From the NCBI GenBank assembly GCA_040757065.1, contig JBFLXR010000014.1, positions 1 through 64,000 of the forward strand: a stretch of DNA of 64,000 nucleotides, given 5' to 3'. Positions 8,485 to 15,994 of the stretch are shown here, piece after piece (position 1 is the first letter of the stretch; every line of letters begins with the position of its first letter). This stretch comes from JBFLXR01 sp040757065. GTDB lineage: Bacteria; Pseudomonadota; Gammaproteobacteria; Burkholderiales; Gallionellaceae. Made by a program: the position numbers and the translations under genes. The notes below the pieces were generated by a model. The model was given only the letters and a program-made list of their open reading frames with translations. It had not been told where the DNA came from and did not search any database.

Positions 8485-9681
8485 ATGATGAATCGGCTTG
8501 GTCGGTACGAGGTTGTTGCGGAGCTCGGTCAGGGAGCGATGGGGGTCGTCTATAAAGCGATCGACCCGTTGATCGACCGTGTGGTGGCAATCAAAACGAT
8601 TAACCTGAATCAGGCGGAAGACGAGAAAGAAGAATACGAAGGGCGCTTTTATCAGGAAGCCAAGGCGGCCGGGCGGTTGAGTCACCCGAATATTGTGACG
8701 ATTTACGATGTCGGACGGGAAGATCATATTGCCTATATCGCAATGGAATTTCTCGAAGGTCGTGAGCTACGCGATATTCTCAACGACGGCGAGCCGTTGC
8801 CGCTCGATCAGGTGCTGGATATTGTTGCGCAAGTGGCGCTCGGTCTGGCGTATGCGCATGAAAACGGCATCGTACACCGCGATGTGAAGCCCTCAAATAT
8901 CATGGTGACACGTGACGGCCATGTAAAAATTACCGACTTCGGTATCGCGCGCATGGCCTCCTCGGCAGTGCGCACACAGACTGGAATGGTGCTCGGTTCG
9001 CCCAAGTATATGTCGCCGGAACAGGTGGTCGGCAAGGAGTTGGATCAGCGCTCGGACATCTTTTCACTCGGTGCCATGCTGTACGAAATGCTGACCGGGC
9101 GTTCGCCGTTCGACGGCGAAAATGTGAACTCGATTCTTTATCAGGTGGTGAATGCGATGCCGACGCCGCCGAATATCGTCAATCCGGACTTGCCGGAGAT
9201 GCTGAGTTTCATTGTGGCAAAGGCGCTGGCGAAGAATGTCGACGAGCGTTATCAGAATGCGCGCGAATTTGCCGACGATTTGCGGATTTGTCGGAAATCC
9301 TTGTCGCCGGAAAGCGCCGGTGCGGCTGTTAAAGCGGCATCGTCCGCCGTACTGCCCGGTGCGATTGTTTCTGCGCGGCGCAGTAGCGAGGCTGATGCAG
9401 AGTCGTCTGCCGGAACAATAGGTTTATCGAAATCGTTCGATTCGTTCGGCGCGACGATGCGTTTGGCAGCCATGACGAATGCGTTCGACGAAGTGGAGTC
9501 TTTCTCGAAAAAATATCAGGAAACGCACGGCGCAGTACGGACGGGCGCGATTCCTGCCGCCTTGCGCCTGCCGCCTGAGCGGGTCGATCCGGTCAAGGCT
9601 TCCGCGATCGGCGGTAATTTATTGCTGATCCTGATTGTTTTGCTGATTCTGGCGGGCGTCATGCTAGCCGTGCTGCGTTAA
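8485..9681 (+). CDS. Membrane-anchored Ser/Thr protein kinase (PknB-like)
   Basis: A Hanks-type kinase of 398 residues. Visible motifs are the Gly-rich loop GQGAMGVVY (15-23), the ATP-binding Lys37 in AIKTI, catalytic HRDVKPSN with Asp133, the DFG motif with Asp151, and the activation segment GSPKYMSPEQ. After the kinase domain (about 8-270) comes a low-complexity juxtamembrane stretch, and a single helix (373-396) ends the protein with almost nothing outside the membrane, so there is no extracellular sensor. It lies directly after the cyclase gene; the likely logic is that the cyclase protein and kinase share a signal or substrate. No phosphatase gene is adjacent. Confidence 0.92.
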   Translation: MMNRLGRYEVVAELGQGAMGVVYKAIDPLIDRVVAIKTINLNQAEDEKEEYEGRFYQEAKAAGRLSHPNIVTIYDVGREDHIAYIAMEFLEGRELRDILNDGEPLPLDQVLDIVAQVALGLAYAHENGIVHRDVKPSNIMVTRDGHVKITDFGIARMASSAVRTQTGMVLGSPKYMSPEQVVGKELDQRSDIFSLGAMLYEMLTGRSPFDGENVNSILYQVVNAMPTPPNIVNPDLPEMLSFIVAKALAKNVDERYQNAREFADDLRICRKSLSPESAGAAVKAASSAVLPGAIVSARRSSEADAESSAGTIGLSKSFDSFGATMRLAAMTNAFDEVESFSKKYQETHGAVRTGAIPAALRLPPERVDPVKASAIGGNLLLILIVLLILAGVMLAVLR

Positions 9682-9696
9682 ACGCCAGCGACGGCA

Positions 9697-10164
9697 GTGC
9701 GTCGTATGCTGCAAGGGGCGGGGAAAAAGCGGGGCGTAGCAACAAGAGAGACGTGGCATTTCCTGCCTTCCATGGTTTCGCTGCTGTGGCAGTCGGCATT
9801 CTCCGGTGCAGTCATCTTCGGGTTGTTTCAGACAACGCTGCCTGAGTGGTCGGTGTTGCTGCTGGCCGATCTGATATTGTTGCAGCTGGTTTATGCCGCA
9901 CGGTCGATGCGGGCGGGTTCGGCTGTTGCCGCACTGACGTTGTTGCCAGATGGCGATTGGCAAATTCAGCTTCGCGACGGCCGCAGGTTGGCGTGCGCGT
10001 TTTCCGGTGCGACGGTAACGCCGCATGCTGCGGTGCTGGCGCTCAGGCCTGCGGAGCGGCGTTTCCCCGTTCGGGTGGTCGTGTGGCCGGATAGTCTCGG
10101 CAAGGAGGCATTCCGGCGATTGCGTGTTGCGGTTAAGTGGCGGTGCGGTAGTTGGCCGGCGTAA
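9697..10164 (+). CDS. ygfX: YgfX-like membrane protein
   Basis: A 155-residue protein with two hydrophobic helices (about 26-68) and a soluble C-terminal part, matching the YgfX family (called CptA, a proposed toxin acting on cytoskeletal proteins, in Escherichia coli). In many gamma- and betaproteobacteria it sits beside nadB and the rpoE cluster, as here; its usual partner sdhE is not adjacent. The start may be the GTG at 9697 or the ATG at 9706. Its last 32 bases overlap the 3' end of nadB on the opposite strand. Similarity is weak, so the family call rests partly on position. Confidence 0.65.
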   Translation: MRRMLQGAGKKRGVATRETWHFLPSMVSLLWQSAFSGAVIFGLFQTTLPEWSVLLLADLILLQLVYAARSMRAGSAVAALTLLPDGDWQIQLRDGRRLACAFSGATVTPHAAVLALRPAERRFPVRVVVWPDSLGKEAFRRLRVAVKWRCGSWPA

Positions 10165-11737
10165 GTACGGTTGGCTCGGCTATTTCCAACATATTCGGGT
10201 AGTCTTTGCTGTAGTGCAGGCCGCGACTTTCGTGACGCGCCATCGCGCTTTGCACGATCAGGTCGGCCGTCAGTACCAAGTTGCGCAGTTCGAGCAAATC
10301 CCGCGAGACGTGGAAATTTCGGTAATACTCGTTGATTTCCTCGTGCAGCAATTTAATGCGGTGCTGAGCGCGTTCCAGCCGCTTGGTGGTGCGCACGATG
10401 CCGACATAATCCCACATAAAACGGCGCAATTCCGCCCAGTTGTGCGAAATGACGACGGCCTCATCGGCATCCGTGACCTGGCTTTCGTCCCATTGCGGCA
10501 GTGCGGGCATGGGTTCCGCTGTTTGCGCAAGAATGGCCTGCGAGGCCGATTCGGCAAAGACCAAGCATTCCAGCAGAGAGTTGCTTGCCAGGCGGTTGGC
10601 TCCGTGCAGGCCGGTATGTGCGGTTTCGCCGATTGCGTAAAGGCAATCAACATCGGTTTTGCCATCCAGATCGGCGATCAGTCCGCCGCAAGTGAAATGC
10701 ACTGCGGGAACGACCGGGATGGGCTCTTGGGTGATGTCGATGCCCAGTTCGAGGCAGCGTGCGTAAATGGTCGGGAAGTGCGCGCGCAGGAATTCCGCCG
10801 GTTGATGAGAAATGTCCAGATAGACGCAATCCAGACCGTGTTTTTTCATCTCGAAATCGATGGCGCGCGCGACGATGTCGCGCGGTGCCAGTTCGGCGCG
10901 CGGATCGTGACGGGGCATGAAGCGGGTGCCGTCCGGCAGTTTAAGGATGCCGCCTTCGCCGCGCACCGCCTCGCTGATTAAAAAGGATTTGGCGTGCGGG
11001 TGATATAAGCAGGTAGGATGAAACTGGATGAATTCCATATTCGCTACCCGGCACCCCGCGCGCCATCCCATGGCAATGCCGTCGCCCGTGGCAGTATCCG
11101 GATTGGTCGTGTACAAATAGACTTTGCCGGCTCCGCCGGTCGCCAATATGGTGTTGCGCGCGGCAAAGGTTTGAATTTCGTCGGTCAGGCAATTCAGAAT
11201 ATAAGCGCCGTAACAGCGGTTGTCCGGCTTGCCGAGCTTGTTGCCGGTGATTAAATCGATGGCGATATGATTTTCCAGCAAGGTAATGTTGGGATGGGCT
11301 TTTACCTTGGCGGCGAGCGTTTCCTGCACGGCTTGGCCGGTGGCGTCGGCCGCGTGGATAATTCTCCGGTGACTATGTCCGCCTTCGCGTGTTAAATGGT
11401 AGCCGACATTGTTTTCGGTATCGCGCGTGAAAGGAACACCGGCTTCGATCAGCCATTCGATAGCGGCTCGGCCATGCTCAACAACGAATCGCGTGGTATT
11501 CGGATCGCACAGCCCGGCGCCTGCGGTCAGCGTGTCGTGAATGTGCGCGTCCAGCGAGTCGTCTTCCGACAGAACGGCGGCAATCCCGCCCTGCGCCCAG
11601 TTGCTGGCACCTTCCAGCAGTGATTTTTTGGTGACGAGGGCCACCCGCTGGCTGCCGGCCAGTTTCAGTGCCAGCGACATACCGGCGAGTCCGCTGCCGA
11701 CGATCAGAGCATCGAATTGCAACACAGATTTATCCAA
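10133..11737 (-). CDS. nadB: L-aspartate oxidase
   Basis: First enzyme of de novo NAD synthesis: oxidises L-aspartate to iminoaspartate, using FAD. The 534-residue protein has the N-terminal dinucleotide motif VGSGLAGMSLALKLA (12-26), the Gly-rich ASNWAQGGIAA loop and the HFTCGG and ETAHTGLHGANRLASNSLLE signatures of the succinate dehydrogenase/aspartate oxidase flavoprotein family. The start is a TTG at 11737, preceded by GGTGG about 9 bases upstream; a GTG four codons later is the alternative. It diverges from rpoE and converges with ygfX. Confidence 0.95.
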   Translation of the reverse strand: MDKSVLQFDALIVGSGLAGMSLALKLAGSQRVALVTKKSLLEGASNWAQGGIAAVLSEDDSLDAHIHDTLTAGAGLCDPNTTRFVVEHGRAAIEWLIEAGVPFTRDTENNVGYHLTREGGHSHRRIIHAADATGQAVQETLAAKVKAHPNITLLENHIAIDLITGNKLGKPDNRCYGAYILNCLTDEIQTFAARNTILATGGAGKVYLYTTNPDTATGDGIAMGWRAGCRVANMEFIQFHPTCLYHPHAKSFLISEAVRGEGGILKLPDGTRFMPRHDPRAELAPRDIVARAIDFEMKKHGLDCVYLDISHQPAEFLRAHFPTIYARCLELGIDITQEPIPVVPAVHFTCGGLIADLDGKTDVDCLYAIGETAHTGLHGANRLASNSLLECLVFAESASQAILAQTAEPMPALPQWDESQVTDADEAVVISHNWAELRRFMWDYVGIVRTTKRLERAQHRIKLLHEEINEYYRNFHVSRDLLELRNLVLTADLIVQSAMARHESRGLHYSKDYPNMLEIAEPTVLTPANYRTAT

Positions 11738-11806
11738 GAATCGAATCCACCGCCGTACTATAGCAAACTTTTTTTACTGTTCCGGCATAAAAACCGGAAT
11801 GCGGTG

Positions 11807-11834
11807 TGAACTATTTTATTTTCCCGTTGTCTTT
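11807..11834 (+). promoter_or_regulatory. Candidate sigma-E-type promoter of rpoE
   Basis: TGAACTA (11807-11813) matches the sigma-E -35 consensus GGAACTT at 5 of 7 positions; after 15 bases GTCTTT (11829-11834) resembles the -10 element GTCTAA. It lies about 105 bases before the rpoE start, fitting the known self-activation of rpoE. A sigma-70-like alternative (CTGACG at 11858-11863, 18 bases, TATACT at 11882-11887) lies nearer the gene. Both are visual matches only. Confidence 0.4.
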
Positions 11835-11938
11835 AAGTCAGTAGATGCAACTGTCGGCTGACGTCTCAGGATTGTCCGGGTTATACTAGCGCGCCGAAGT
11901 GGGCCGAATTCAGCATATAATCAGGATAAATTTCGAGA

Positions 11939-12538
11939 ATGAGCGACAGGGAGGTCGATCAGCAGTTGGTTGAGCGCGCGCAGCGAGGCGACAAGCATGC
12001 GTTCGAGCTTCTGATTGCCAAGTACCAGCGCAGGCTGGCGCGGTTGATCTCGCGCTTCGTTCGCGACCCGGGCGAGGTTGAGGATGTTACGCAGGAGGCC
12101 TTTATTAAGGCTTACCGTGCGTTGCCGGCCTTCAGGGGAGAAAGTGCGTTCTACACTTGGTTGTATCGCATCGGGATCAATACTGCCAAGAATTATTTGC
12201 TTTCGCTCGGGCGGCGAGCGCCGACCAGTACGCTGTTCGATGCCGACGAGTCGGAAGACTTCGAAGAAGCGGACTTGCTGCATGAAGTCAGTACGCCCGA
12301 GAATGAATTGATGAGCAAGCAGGTGGTGGAGGTGGTGAACTCTTCCCTGCAACAGTTGCCTGACGATTTGCGCACCGCGCTGACGCTGCGCGAGATTGAA
12401 GGGCTGAGTTATGAGGAGATCGCGGCGGTCATGAATTGCCCGATCGGAACGGTGCGTTCCAGAATTTTCCGTGCGCGCGAAGCGATTGCGGAAAATCTGC
12501 GCCCGCTGTTGGGTACAAATAAAGACCAAAGGTGGTAA
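11939..12538 (+). CDS. rpoE: RNA polymerase sigma-E factor (AlgU/RpoE)
   Basis: ECF sigma factor for envelope stress, 199 residues. Region 2 (about 10-95; EDVTQEAFIKAYRALPAFRG) binds -10 DNA and core; region 4 (about 135-190; EGLSYEEIAAVMNCPIGTVRSRIFRAR) binds the -35 element. Length and wording match AlgU/RpoE closely. The following three genes encode anti-sigma factor, its periplasmic modulator and RseC, then the protease MucD: the complete sensing module. The ATG follows an untranslated gap of 201 bases shared with nadB. Confidence 0.96.
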   Translation: MSDREVDQQLVERAQRGDKHAFELLIAKYQRRLARLISRFVRDPGEVEDVTQEAFIKAYRALPAFRGESAFYTWLYRIGINTAKNYLLSLGRRAPTSTLFDADESEDFEEADLLHEVSTPENELMSKQVVEVVNSSLQQLPDDLRTALTLREIEGLSYEEIAAVMNCPIGTVRSRIFRAREAIAENLRPLLGTNKDQRW

Positions 12539-12540
12539 GC

Positions 12541-13038
12541 ATGAAACAGCAGATTTCAACCTTGATGGATGGCGAATTGTTTGACGATGAGGCAGAAGCC
12601 TTGCTCGGTCAGATGAAAAAAGAAGGCGAGGTCTGCGAGGCATGGCTGACTTACCATTTGATTAGCGATGCGATGCGCCAGCCCGATCATCTGCATGCGG
12701 ACATCAGCAGCAAGCTGCGCGAGCGCCTGCAAGCAGAGCCGACGGTTCTTGCGCCGCATAGCTGGCGCAACCAGAAAACGCGCTGGTTCGCGCTGTCTGC
12801 TGCGGCTTCCGTGCTGGCGGTCGGCGTGGTTGCATGGCTATCGGTGCAGGTCGGGCCGGAACCTGCCGCCCAGATGGCTTCGAATCAACAGCAGCAACCC
12901 TCCGCAGTGCGTCCCGCCAGTTTTTCTCCGAATCAAAATAACGATGTGAACGATTACCTGATGGCGCATCAGGAGTTTTCTCCGAGTGCCGATGTGCAGG
13001 GAGCCGCATCCTATATTCATACAGTAGCAGGTCGATAG
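12541..13038 (+). CDS. rseA: Anti-sigma-E factor RseA/MucA
   Basis: A 165-residue inner-membrane anti-sigma factor. The N-terminal cytoplasmic domain (about 1-75; ISTLMDGELFDDEAEALL, then AWLTYHLISDAMR) is the RseA/MucA sigma-binding module. One membrane helix at about 83-103 precedes a Gln/Asn-rich periplasmic part, the target of stress-regulated proteolysis in known systems. The ATG at 12541 is preferred over an upstream in-frame GTG (12532) because AAAGGTGG sits just before it at good spacing. It starts 2 bases after rpoE and its stop overlaps rseB. Confidence 0.92.
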   Translation: MKQQISTLMDGELFDDEAEALLGQMKKEGEVCEAWLTYHLISDAMRQPDHLHADISSKLRERLQAEPTVLAPHSWRNQKTRWFALSAAASVLAVGVVAWLSVQVGPEPAAQMASNQQQQPSAVRPASFSPNQNNDVNDYLMAHQEFSPSADVQGAASYIHTVAGR

Positions 13039-14030
13039 TGCAGACGAGTTTCGGTTTGTCCCGCCCTTTATGGGCCGCGTTTCTGTGGGCGGTTGCGCAA
13101 ACCGCTTGCGCAGACCCGTTGCCGCAGGACGAGCTGAGCTGGCTGAAAACCATTGCTTATGCGGCGCATCGCACGGACTACAGCGGGACGTTCGTCTATC
13201 AGTACGGCAGCCATGTCGAGGCTTCGCGCATTACGCATATCTCGGATAAAGACGGCGAACACGAGCGGTTGGAAAGCCTGGACGGTACCCGCCGCGAAAT
13301 TATCCGCAACAACTATCAAGTCTGGATTTATCAGGGTGACGACCGGAAGCCGAAATTCGGCCCGCGCTTGGGCGGCAAGACATTTCCCGCGCTGCTACCG
13401 GAACAGCTGTCGGTGCTGGGGGCGAATTATGTGATGACGCAGTCCGAGGAAGGTCGCGTGGCGGGTTTTCATGTTCACACAATCACCTTTCAGCCGAAGG
13501 ATAATTTGCGCTACACCCGGAAAATGTGGGCGCACAACGATTCCGGTTTGTTGCTCAAGAGCGCGGTGATTGATGACCGCGGTCACATGGTGGAGCAATA
13601 TACCTTTACTGAGCTGACGATCGGCGATGCAGTGGAGCGTAGATGGCTGGAATCCTTGAAAAATATTCCAGACAATTACCGTCAGATACCGGCGGCTCCT
13701 AAGGCTGGCAGTGCACCGTTGCAGGCGACGGGATGGAAAGTCGATGCGCTTCCGGCGGGGTTTAAGAGAATCGTCGAAACGAACCGCCAGCTCAGGGGGC
13801 ATAACAGTCGAGCCGTTCATATGGTGTTTACCGACGGGTTGGCGGCAATCTCCATTTTTATAGAATCTGCGCAAGACCGTTCCGATGTGACGCCGGGATT
13901 AAGCAGCCAGGGAGCGATGCAGATTTTCAGCAAAATCACCAATGACGGCAGGCTGATTACGGTGGTCGGCGATGTGCCGCCTCAGACGGCTATGCAGGTT
14001 GCCGATTCGGTTCGGTACGCAGGTCGGTAG
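13038..14030 (+). CDS. rseB: Periplasmic sigma-E regulator RseB/MucB
   Basis: A 330-residue exported protein of the MucB/RseB family, which shields the anti-sigma factor from proteolysis and senses lipid or lipoprotein signals in the periplasm. A signal peptide (about 1-26, ending AQTACA-DP) leads to the large N-terminal domain (YSGTFVYQYGSHVEASRITH, a typical MucB opening) and a C-terminal domain from about 230. The start is a GTG whose first base is the last base of the rseA stop (TAGTG), implying translational coupling. Confidence 0.93.
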   Translation: MQTSFGLSRPLWAAFLWAVAQTACADPLPQDELSWLKTIAYAAHRTDYSGTFVYQYGSHVEASRITHISDKDGEHERLESLDGTRREIIRNNYQVWIYQGDDRKPKFGPRLGGKTFPALLPEQLSVLGANYVMTQSEEGRVAGFHVHTITFQPKDNLRYTRKMWAHNDSGLLLKSAVIDDRGHMVEQYTFTELTIGDAVERRWLESLKNIPDNYRQIPAAPKAGSAPLQATGWKVDALPAGFKRIVETNRQLRGHNSRAVHMVFTDGLAAISIFIESAQDRSDVTPGLSSQGAMQIFSKITNDGRLITVVGDVPPQTAMQVADSVRYAGR

Positions 14031-14031
14031 T

Positions 14032-14490
14032 ATGCTTGAGGCTCGGGCTGTTGTGATCTCGCTGGATGAGCAGGATGCCGTAGTCGAAGCGCAGCAAAGT
14101 GCCGGTTGCGGGCATTGCAGCAGTGCAGGCGGGTGCGGTACTGCCAAGTTGTCTAAGCTGTTTAGCAGCGGGGCGCGTCAGTTCCGGGTGCGCAACAGTA
14201 TCGGTGCGAAGGTGGGCGAAACCGTAAAAATCACGGTGGCCGATGGGGTGTTGCTGAAGAGCTCGATGCTGCTGTATGCGTTGCCCATTGCTTTGCTGCT
14301 GGTCGGCGGTGTTATCGGAACCGGTTTTTCTGCTGATGCGGCGTTGCGGGATGCCTATGCGGCAGGCGGTGCGCTGGCTGGGCTCTTGCTCGGATTTGTT
14401 GCGGCGCGCTTGTTGGCCGGGAAATTAACCGGAAACGATGGCGTGCAGCTTGTGATGTCTCGGGATATGGGGTGTCAATCCACCCGCTAG
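14032..14490 (+). CDS. rseC: SoxR-reducing/RseC family protein
   Basis: A 152-residue membrane protein of the RseC/MucC family. The N-terminal cytoplasmic part carries a Cys cluster (CGHCSSAGGCG, about residues 24-34) typical of the family and probably binding an Fe-S centre; two membrane helices follow at about 80-102 and 110-135. RseC proteins are linked to sigma-E control and to electron delivery for SoxR reduction. The ATG at 14032 begins the conserved MLEARAVVIS; a frame extending upstream into rseB is ignored. It begins one base after the rseB stop. Confidence 0.9.
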   Translation: MLEARAVVISLDEQDAVVEAQQSAGCGHCSSAGGCGTAKLSKLFSSGARQFRVRNSIGAKVGETVKITVADGVLLKSSMLLYALPIALLLVGGVIGTGFSADAALRDAYAAGGALAGLLLGFVAARLLAGKLTGNDGVQLVMSRDMGCQSTR

Positions 14491-14509
14491 ATTATTCGAT
14501 GAGGGAAGA

Positions 14510-15886
14510 ATGCTGAGAAGTCTGTTTGCGGCTTTAAGTTTTTGTCTGTTCATCCAAAGCGTTTCTGCAAAAGAGCTCCCCGATTTTACCGATCTGGTCG
14601 AAAAACAAGGGGCGGCGGTCGTCAATGTTAGTACCACGCAGATTGTCCGCAACAACGGGATGCCGAACATCCCGGAAAACGATCCTTACTTTGAATTTTT
14701 CCGTCGTTTCTATCCGCCCGTGCCGCGCGAACAGGAAACGCAGTCTCTCGGCTCCGGTTTTATCATCAGCGCGGACGGCTACATACTGACCAACGCCCAT
14801 GTGGTTAACCATGCCGATAAGGTAACGGTACGTTTGGGCGATAAACGTGAATTCAAAGCCAAGCTGATCGGTGCCGATAAGCGCACCGATGTTGCGTTGC
14901 TCAAGATCGAGGCGAGCGGTCTGCCTGTGGTAGCAGTAGGCGATCCTGCGCAACTGAAGGTCGGCGAATGGGTGCTGGCCATCGGCTCGCCCTTCGGGTT
15001 CGACAGCAGTGTGACGGCGGGTATCGTCAGTGCCAAGGGGCGCTCACTGCCGCAAGAGAATTATGTGCCGTTCATCCAGACCGACGTGGCGATTAATCCC
15101 GGTAACTCAGGCGGCCCGTTGTTCAATATGAAGGGCGAGGTGGTTGGCATCAATTCCCAGATTTACAGCCGTTCCGGCGGTTACATGGGGCTGTCGTTTG
15201 CGATCCCGATCGATGTGGCGATGGAGGTGGCGAAGCAGTTGAAGGCCTCGGGCAAGGTGACCCGCGGACGTATCGGTGTCACGATTCAGGAGGTGACCCG
15301 CGAAGTGGCCGAATCCTTCGGGCTGCGCAAAGCTACTGGCGGCCTGGTCAGTAGCGTGGAAAAAGGCGGACCGGCCGATAAGGGCGGAATCAAGCTCGGC
15401 GATATTGTGCTGCAGTTCAATGGCAAGGCGATCGGTAACTCGAACGAGCTGCCGCGTCTGGTAGCCGCGGTCAAGCCGGGTAGCAAGGCAATGCTGCAAG
15501 TTTGGCGTAAAGGCGAAACGCGCGAGTTGGCAGTCGAAGTCGGCGAAATGCCGGACGATAATCAGGTTGCGCAGCGCGGCGGCGAAAATGCGCCGACCCT
15601 GCTGCAGGCAGTGCCGCGTTTGGGGATTGCTGCTAGCGAATTAACTGCCGAGCAGCGTCGCGAATTGCAGGTAAACGGCGGTTTGCTGGTGGAAGAGGCC
15701 AAAGGGAGTGGTGTGCGAGATCTGCGTCGCGGCGATGTGATTTTGGCGGTCGGCACGGTGGAGGCGCATAGTGTGGCTGAGTTGAATGAGATTCTGAAAC
15801 CCCTGCCGAAAGGGCGCAATGTCGCATTGCTGTTGCGTCGCGGCGGTACGATTTCCTATCTGGCCGTGCAACTCGATCAAAAATAA
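14510..15886 (+). CDS. mucD: Periplasmic serine protease MucD/DegQ
   Basis: A Do-family trypsin-like protease/chaperone, 458 residues. A signal peptide (about 1-21, SVSA-KE) is followed by the protease domain with catalytic His in LTNAHVV, Asp in KRTDVALLKI and Ser in NPGNSGGPLF, and two PDZ domains (about 250-345 and 360-455). It degrades misfolded envelope proteins and in pseudomonads dampens sigma-E activation; its place after rseC is the classic mucABCD order. A GAGGGA ribosome-binding site precedes the ATG. Confidence 0.95.
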   Translation: MLRSLFAALSFCLFIQSVSAKELPDFTDLVEKQGAAVVNVSTTQIVRNNGMPNIPENDPYFEFFRRFYPPVPREQETQSLGSGFIISADGYILTNAHVVNHADKVTVRLGDKREFKAKLIGADKRTDVALLKIEASGLPVVAVGDPAQLKVGEWVLAIGSPFGFDSSVTAGIVSAKGRSLPQENYVPFIQTDVAINPGNSGGPLFNMKGEVVGINSQIYSRSGGYMGLSFAIPIDVAMEVAKQLKASGKVTRGRIGVTIQEVTREVAESFGLRKATGGLVSSVEKGGPADKGGIKLGDIVLQFNGKAIGNSNELPRLVAAVKPGSKAMLQVWRKGETRELAVEVGEMPDDNQVAQRGGENAPTLLQAVPRLGIAASELTAEQRRELQVNGGLLVEEAKGSGVRDLRRGDVILAVGTVEAHSVAELNEILKPLPKGRNVALLLRRGGTISYLAVQLDQK

Positions 15887-15994
15887 GTTTATCCCGGCCC
15901 GAACGGGCAGCAAGCCGGTGCAAAATCGGCTAAAATCCGCGCTTTGCAGAAGCCCCGCCACGGTTGGTGGGGCGTACTTTACCGACTAAATTCC

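Noticed and set aside
15899..15911. GCCC-GAAC-GGGC as a terminator after mucD
   Set aside because: The stem is only four bases and no T-run follows.
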